Assembly (NCBI GenBank): GCA_964370605.1
Contig: CAYJJX010000010.1
Span: 1-64,000, forward strand
Length of the DNA: 64,000 nt
From: CAYJBH01 sp964370605
GTDB taxonomy: Bacteria; Bacillota; Clostridia; Oscillospirales; Ruminococcaceae
Direction of reading: 5' to 3'
Part shown: one piece after another, positions 60,716 to 64,000 of the stretch
Layout: each line of letters begins with the position of its first letter
Position numbering within the stretch: the first letter of the stretch is position 1
The notes under the pieces: generated by a model
Database searches by the model: none
Told to the model about the DNA's origin: nothing
What the model saw: only the letters and a program-made list of their open reading frames with translations
Translations under genes and position numbers: made by a program

Positions 60716-61401
60716 AGATTCCTATCATAGGTGAATTTGTAGCCGATACCCCAGACAGTTTTTATACAGTCACGGTAGTCGCCGATATGTCCGCGAAGCA
60801 TCTTAATATGTGTGTCTACCGTTCTATCTTCGCCAAGGTAGTCATAATTCCATACGGCAGAAAGAATCTTTTCACGTGAAAGGGCAACTCCTTCATTTTC
60901 AGCGAAATAGAGCAAGAGGTCAAATTCTTTCGGTGTTAAGTTTAAAAGCTTGTCACCAATCTTTGCCTCGTGGCTTTTTTCATCAATTATTAACTCACCG
61001 AAACGAAACATTCGATCACTATCGACAGTGTCTGTTTGCATGGTTCTAGCCAAAACAGCACGAATCCTAGCCACCAGCTCTCTTGGGCTGAACGGCTTTG
61101 TAACATAATCATCGGCACCTTGCTCCAGCCCGAACACGCGGTCGTTTTCTTCGCCTCTGGCAGTCAACATGATGACAGGGAGTTTATACCCTCTGCGCCG
61201 CATTTCGGCAAGACAGGTGAAACCGTCGGTGAACGGCATCATAACATCCAAAAGACAAAGATCAAAATCGGAGCGCGTAAGTTTTGCAAGCGCCTCGTCG
61301 CCGTCATAGGCTACGGCACAGTCATAACCGACAAATTCAAGATTTTGCTTTAATAGATCGCAAATCTGACGCTCGTCGTCCACAATTAGTATACTAGCCA
61401 T
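60712..61401 (-). CDS. OmpR/PhoB-type response regulator
   Basis: 229 residues from the ATG at 61401 (AAAGGAAAG upstream; a longer frame to 61419 overlaps the transferase). Receiver domain with LIVDDE, D52 (LLDVMMPFTDG), LTARG and K near 104 (VTKPF), then a winged-helix domain (about 130-229) with LTPKEFDLLLYFAENEG, EDRTVDTHIKMLRGHIGD and TVWGIGYKF. Full length for the family. It directly follows the CMP-transferase stop with one base between. Confidence 0.96.
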   Translation of the reverse strand: MASILIVDDERQICDLLKQNLEFVGYDCAVAYDGDEALAKLTRSDFDLCLLDVMMPFTDGFTCLAEMRRRGYKLPVIMLTARGEENDRVFGLEQGADDYVTKPFSPRELVARIRAVLARTMQTDTVDSDRMFRFGELIIDEKSHEAKIGDKLLNLTPKEFDLLLYFAENEGVALSREKILSAVWNYDYLGEDRTVDTHIKMLRGHIGDYRDCIKTVWGIGYKFTYDRNL

Positions 61402-61402
61402 A

Positions 61403-62203
61403 TCAGTCTTTCCTTTCATTATGTCTTGTTGTTGCTTTTAACCTTGCGTATTGATAAACTTCACAGAAATCAGGGTTTTTAACAAAGAGGTTTTCCGCTA
61501 CTATTTGCATCAACTCAAAATCTTCTTTAGAATCAATATCAAGGATAGCCGTGTCTTCCATCAACGAGAGTCCCGAGGCAGCATCCCAAATATATTTTGA
61601 AGTGTTATTGCGAACAAATTCAGCCTCAAATACATATATGGAAGCGTTTAGGTCATACGTTTTCGGTATCTGTTGTCGTGCGAAAAATTCTGCCGAATTA
61701 ATTGCTTTGCTAACAAATCCATCCTCGTCGGTTACCACCATGTTATAATAAGGGTTGCGCCTACTGTTTACCGCAGAAAAGATAAGCTGCTTTTCAGGAC
61801 TTTGAGTTTTGACATTAAGTTGGTTTTCAATGTCAACCATCCTACGTAAAGGACTTGTGATATCAAGGTCGATATAATAGTCGTAACTCTTGCCGTTGCG
61901 GTGTTCTAAAGTGTTGATGGCATGGGTAAAGACCGCAAGCTTTGGAGTAATGCCATCGCATAGCTCGCCGGAACGTCGGATAACCTCGACTTTATCAAAG
62001 GCCGCGAGGACATCTTCAATCAGCTGTTCGCTATCGGTAGATAGACATATATCTACTTCATGTTCAGGATGTGCATTGGAGAAAAGCTCTGCCGCCGATA
62101 GGCTGTAATAGGAGAGGGGGACACCGACAAAGTCGGCAAGGTTTTTTCCGGGAAAACCGGTACTACCTGCTCGTCCACAGACAGAAAATAGTATCTTACT
62201 CAT
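61403..62203 (-). CDS. CMP-nonulosonate (legionaminate/sialate) cytidylyltransferase
   Basis: 266 residues. Opens SKILFSVCGRAGSTGFPGKNL, the P-loop-like RxGSxGxPxKN signature of NeuA/LegF/PseF enzymes; then STDSEQL, DLDITSPLRR and EDTAILDIDSKEDFELMQ. It activates a nonulosonic acid with CTP to CMP-sugar before transfer to the surface. LegF is favoured by the presence of LegB, LegC and LegI elsewhere in the window; the same fold serves other sugars. It belongs to an operon with two oxidoreductases upstream (gap 19 nt) and the two-component genes downstream. Confidence 0.85.
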   Translation of the reverse strand: MSKILFSVCGRAGSTGFPGKNLADFVGVPLSYYSLSAAELFSNAHPEHEVDICLSTDSEQLIEDVLAAFDKVEVIRRSGELCDGITPKLAVFTHAINTLEHRNGKSYDYYIDLDITSPLRRMVDIENQLNVKTQSPEKQLIFSAVNSRRNPYYNMVVTDEDGFVSKAINSAEFFARQQIPKTYDLNASIYVFEAEFVRNNTSKYIWDAASGLSLMEDTAILDIDSKEDFELMQIVAENLFVKNPDFCEVYQYARLKATTRHNERKD

Positions 62204-62222
62204 ATATTTATTATCTCCTCGG

Positions 62223-63128
62223 TCAAAAGTCGCAAGAAAGCACTGTTTTTAATGTTGCAAGTGCACACTCAGCATCATTGATGTTATTTCCACCATTGGT
62301 AATCTCTAAAAAATGACGCATTTCACGAAGATATTTTTCGTTTGCATCTTCCTTGCAGTCGATGGTTCCTTTTTCATAATGGGTGAGTTCTCCACTTCCA
62401 AAATCGGCAGTAATATTTCCGTTCTCACAGATAATTTCACATTTTCTGTTGTATTCCTTGCCAAAATAGTCGAGATGAACTGAAATTGCTACTTCACCTG
62501 CCTTGGCAATATAAATAGCAAAGTCTTCGCTGTCAATCTCTAGGTTTGAAAGATTTCCGCAGAACGACTTGAGACGATCAATATTTCCGAACAGTGCGCA
62601 GAGGTAGTCCCATTCATGAATAAGATCCAGACGAACGCCGCCGCCTTGTTCTTTGATCGCTGAGTAGCATTTTCGATAGTCGGTTCCGGGGCGCCAGTTT
62701 GGAAGATAGCTTGAACATATTGCCCTTGCTGCGAGTGGTTTTTCATTTTTCAAAAAGTCTTTCAAAACTGAAAATAATTTGCTGTGTCGAAGCGGTGCCG
62801 CAACGTACACGGTTTGATTTTTCATAAATGGAAGCTCACACGGCTCACCAAAAATCGGTTTTTCCACGAAGTAATATCTGACATTGGAAAGGGTATTGAC
62901 AATATGTTCGTAATGAAGTTGGGTTGGTCCTGTGATGAAACATATATCATATTCTGTATCAATGTCGTCGAAACTATAAAGTTCACGATGGAGCAATGAC
63001 GATATTTCGGTCGAGAGAGGTCGAGCGGAGCTGCGAAGTGCGTCTACTGTTATATCAGGTGATAACGCTTTCAGATTTTTCAGATGACGACAACCGATAC
63101 TGCCAAGTCCAACAAATAGAGCGTTCAC
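62223..63128 (-). CDS. Gfo/Idh/MocA-family oxidoreductase (PtmF-like)
   Basis: 301 residues from the GTG at 63128, with AAAGGAG 5 nt upstream; a longer TTG-started frame overlaps the next gene by 23 nt and is less likely. N-terminal NAD(P) domain ALFVGLGSIGCRHLKNL, followed by the EKP motif region VEKPI and C-terminal domain with GGGVRLDLIHEWDYLCALFG. Such enzymes oxidise a sugar nucleotide or sugar ring; in Campylobacter a Gfo/Idh protein (PtmF) lies in the legionaminic acid locus. The following gene is a second member separated by one base. Confidence 0.85.
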   Translation of the reverse strand: MNALFVGLGSIGCRHLKNLKALSPDITVDALRSSARPLSTEISSLLHRELYSFDDIDTEYDICFITGPTQLHYEHIVNTLSNVRYYFVEKPIFGEPCELPFMKNQTVYVAAPLRHSKLFSVLKDFLKNEKPLAARAICSSYLPNWRPGTDYRKCYSAIKEQGGGVRLDLIHEWDYLCALFGNIDRLKSFCGNLSNLEIDSEDFAIYIAKAGEVAISVHLDYFGKEYNRKCEIICENGNITADFGSGELTHYEKGTIDCKEDANEKYLREMRHFLEITNGGNNINDAECALATLKTVLSCDF

Positions 63129-63129
63129 A

Positions 63130-64000
63130 CTATCTCCTTTCGATTTCTTCAATCAGACGAAGAACTTCAATATTATGTTCAAATTCGTAGCGAGGGCAAG
63201 TCGATTCTTTGATTGCAGACAGGAAATCAAGCAGCTCATCTTTATAGGCATCTTCTACTATATTGTCGGAATACCCACTGAGTTGTGTGGCATTCTCATA
63301 TAATGAAAGGTTGACTTTTTCTTTCTTTTCGGTGTTATATTCAAAAAGTGTAGAAGGTGATCCCTCCCAAAACAGATGAAGTCCCTCTCCAAACAGTTCA
63401 AATTCACGCACAGGCTTTGGTGATACTACATCTGCTACCAATACGCCTAAAGTACCGTCTTCATGAGACAGTACGGTAATGACGGTGTCGTCATAACCAA
63501 TTTCAAGAGAGGAGAGCATGCGGCGGTTTACGCTAACACATTCAGCCTTTCCGAAACAAGAGGTTAGCCAGGCAAGTTCGATTGCCAGTATTTCACGAAT
63601 TCCACTGGTACGCTTGTCGCCTACAAAAAAGTTTTTATAGCTCTCCCAAGGATGCCAATCAGGAAGATATTGTCCGATATGATAATTGTAGCTTACCGGT
63701 TTTTTGAAGTCTTTGCGTCGTTGTATGATTTTATTGATCTCTTTGCGATAAAGCATGGTGTTGCTATTAAACCAGCAGAGTTTATTTTGCTGTGCAAGAG
63801 ATTGAAGTTCGTGGTAGCTCTCGTCGGTGAGATTAAGTTCGTTAAACACATGGAGATTGAGAGAAAGCAGTTTTTTGGTAATTTCGGGGTGAGACAGGGG
63901 GGCGGAACAAACAAGTGCGCCGCAAACATCACCGACTGGCGCATCGTCGATGCTTGCAAAGGCGCAGTAACCCATCTCGATTGCCTGTGTACGGCGCTCT
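63130..64000 (-). CDS. Gfo/Idh/MocA-family oxidoreductase, 5' end outside window
   Basis: The frame is open to the right edge, so the start is not visible; an internal ATG is at 63975. The visible part (about 289 residues) has lost the nucleotide-binding start but has the family middle: ELNLTDESYHELQSLAQQ, a YHIGQYLPDWHPWESY motif and REILAIELAWLTSCFG. These motifs match those of the neighbour (SYLPNWRPGTDY; LDLIHEWDYLCALFG). The EKP lysine of the family is replaced near HVFNELNLTD. It runs one base ahead of the second oxidoreductase. Possibly a sugar-modifying enzyme for nonulosonic acids or related surface sugars. Confidence 0.75.
   Translation of the reverse strand, partial: ERRTQAIEMGYCAFASIDDAPVGDVCGALVCSAPLSHPEITKKLLSLNLHVFNELNLTDESYHELQSLAQQNKLCWFNSNTMLYRKEINKIIQRRKDFKKPVSYNYHIGQYLPDWHPWESYKNFFVGDKRTSGIREILAIELAWLTSCFGKAECVSVNRRMLSSLEIGYDDTVITVLSHEDGTLGVLVADVVSPKPVREFELFGEGLHLFWEGSPSTLFEYNTEKKEKVNLSLYENATQLSGYSDNIVEDAYKDELLDFLSAIKESTCPRYEFEHNIEVLRLIEEIERR

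Noticed and set aside
1..64000. CRISPR array, insertion sequence, prophage or integrase
   Set aside because: No regularly spaced direct repeats, transposase, integrase or phage structural genes were recognised on either strand.

Overview
The window looks like a scaffold from a low-to-medium GC Bacillota genome, most likely a Clostridia member assembled from metagenome data. Reasons: the hprK - PHP - murB - rapZ - whiA - dnaE order, meso-diaminopimelate dehydrogenase, several YesM/YesN-type two-component systems with CUT1-type sugar ABC transporters, strong AGGAGG-like ribosome binding sites, a CCA-encoding tRNA, and three runs of exactly 10 N typical of scaffold joins. No CRISPR array, insertion sequence, prophage or rRNA gene was seen.

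Region 1 (1-17.9 kb, + strand) is a signalling island. After the end of a membrane-anchored acidic protein come two zinc-ribbon/FHA proteins, a secreted-type VWA protein with a cytoplasmic FHA domain, a Ser/Thr kinase with its own FHA domain, a PP2C phosphatase, a membrane FHA protein, a PASTA-type receptor kinase with a very large ectodomain, and a receptor kinase whose ectodomain resembles a solute-binding protein. All three kinases start with a CxxC...CxxC zinc ribbon and have the catalytic loop HRD[VI]SPDN. The island runs on into a YesN-type regulator, two solute-binding lipoproteins without permeases, and a YesM-type histidine kinase. I read it as one extracellular-sensing phospho-relay neighbourhood; this is the best candidate for an undescribed system.

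Region 2 (18.0-30.8 kb) holds tRNA-Pro(CGG), a second YesN/YesM pair, a convergent sugar ABC transporter operon (binding protein and two permeases), and an operon of a MATE exporter, a Cys-type sulfatase and a GH95-like glycosidase. Together they suggest uptake and intracellular breakdown of a sulfated, perhaps fucosylated, oligosaccharide.

Region 3 (30.8-37.6 kb, - strand) is one tightly packed envelope operon: glycosyltransferase, SppA peptidase, RDD protein, a GtrA-HAD fusion, a small membrane protein, a LegC-type aminotransferase, a CBS/nucleotidyltransferase of PtmE type, and a 58-residue membrane protein. Region 4 (37.8-45.8 kb, + strand) is the housekeeping block hprK to dnaE, with a short WhiA and a PspC protein where yvcK is often found. 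Region 5 (45.8-51.9 kb, + strand), behind a perfect consensus promoter, has LegB, two polytopic envelope proteins, the NeuB/LegI synthase and a Nudix hydrolase.

Region 6 (51.9-64 kb) has ddh, a GH3 glucosidase, an amidase-like protein whose ribosome binding site is buried in a strong hairpin, proS, a DHH phosphoesterase, an OmpR-type two-component system, a CMP-nonulosonate cytidylyltransferase and two Gfo/Idh-type dehydrogenases, the last cut by the window edge. The legionaminic (nonulosonic) acid pathway is thus split over three places within 33 kb. A near-identical 23-base palindromic site overlaps the presumed -10 element both of the signalling island (702-721) and of the GH3 gene (53184-53203), hinting at a shared repressor.
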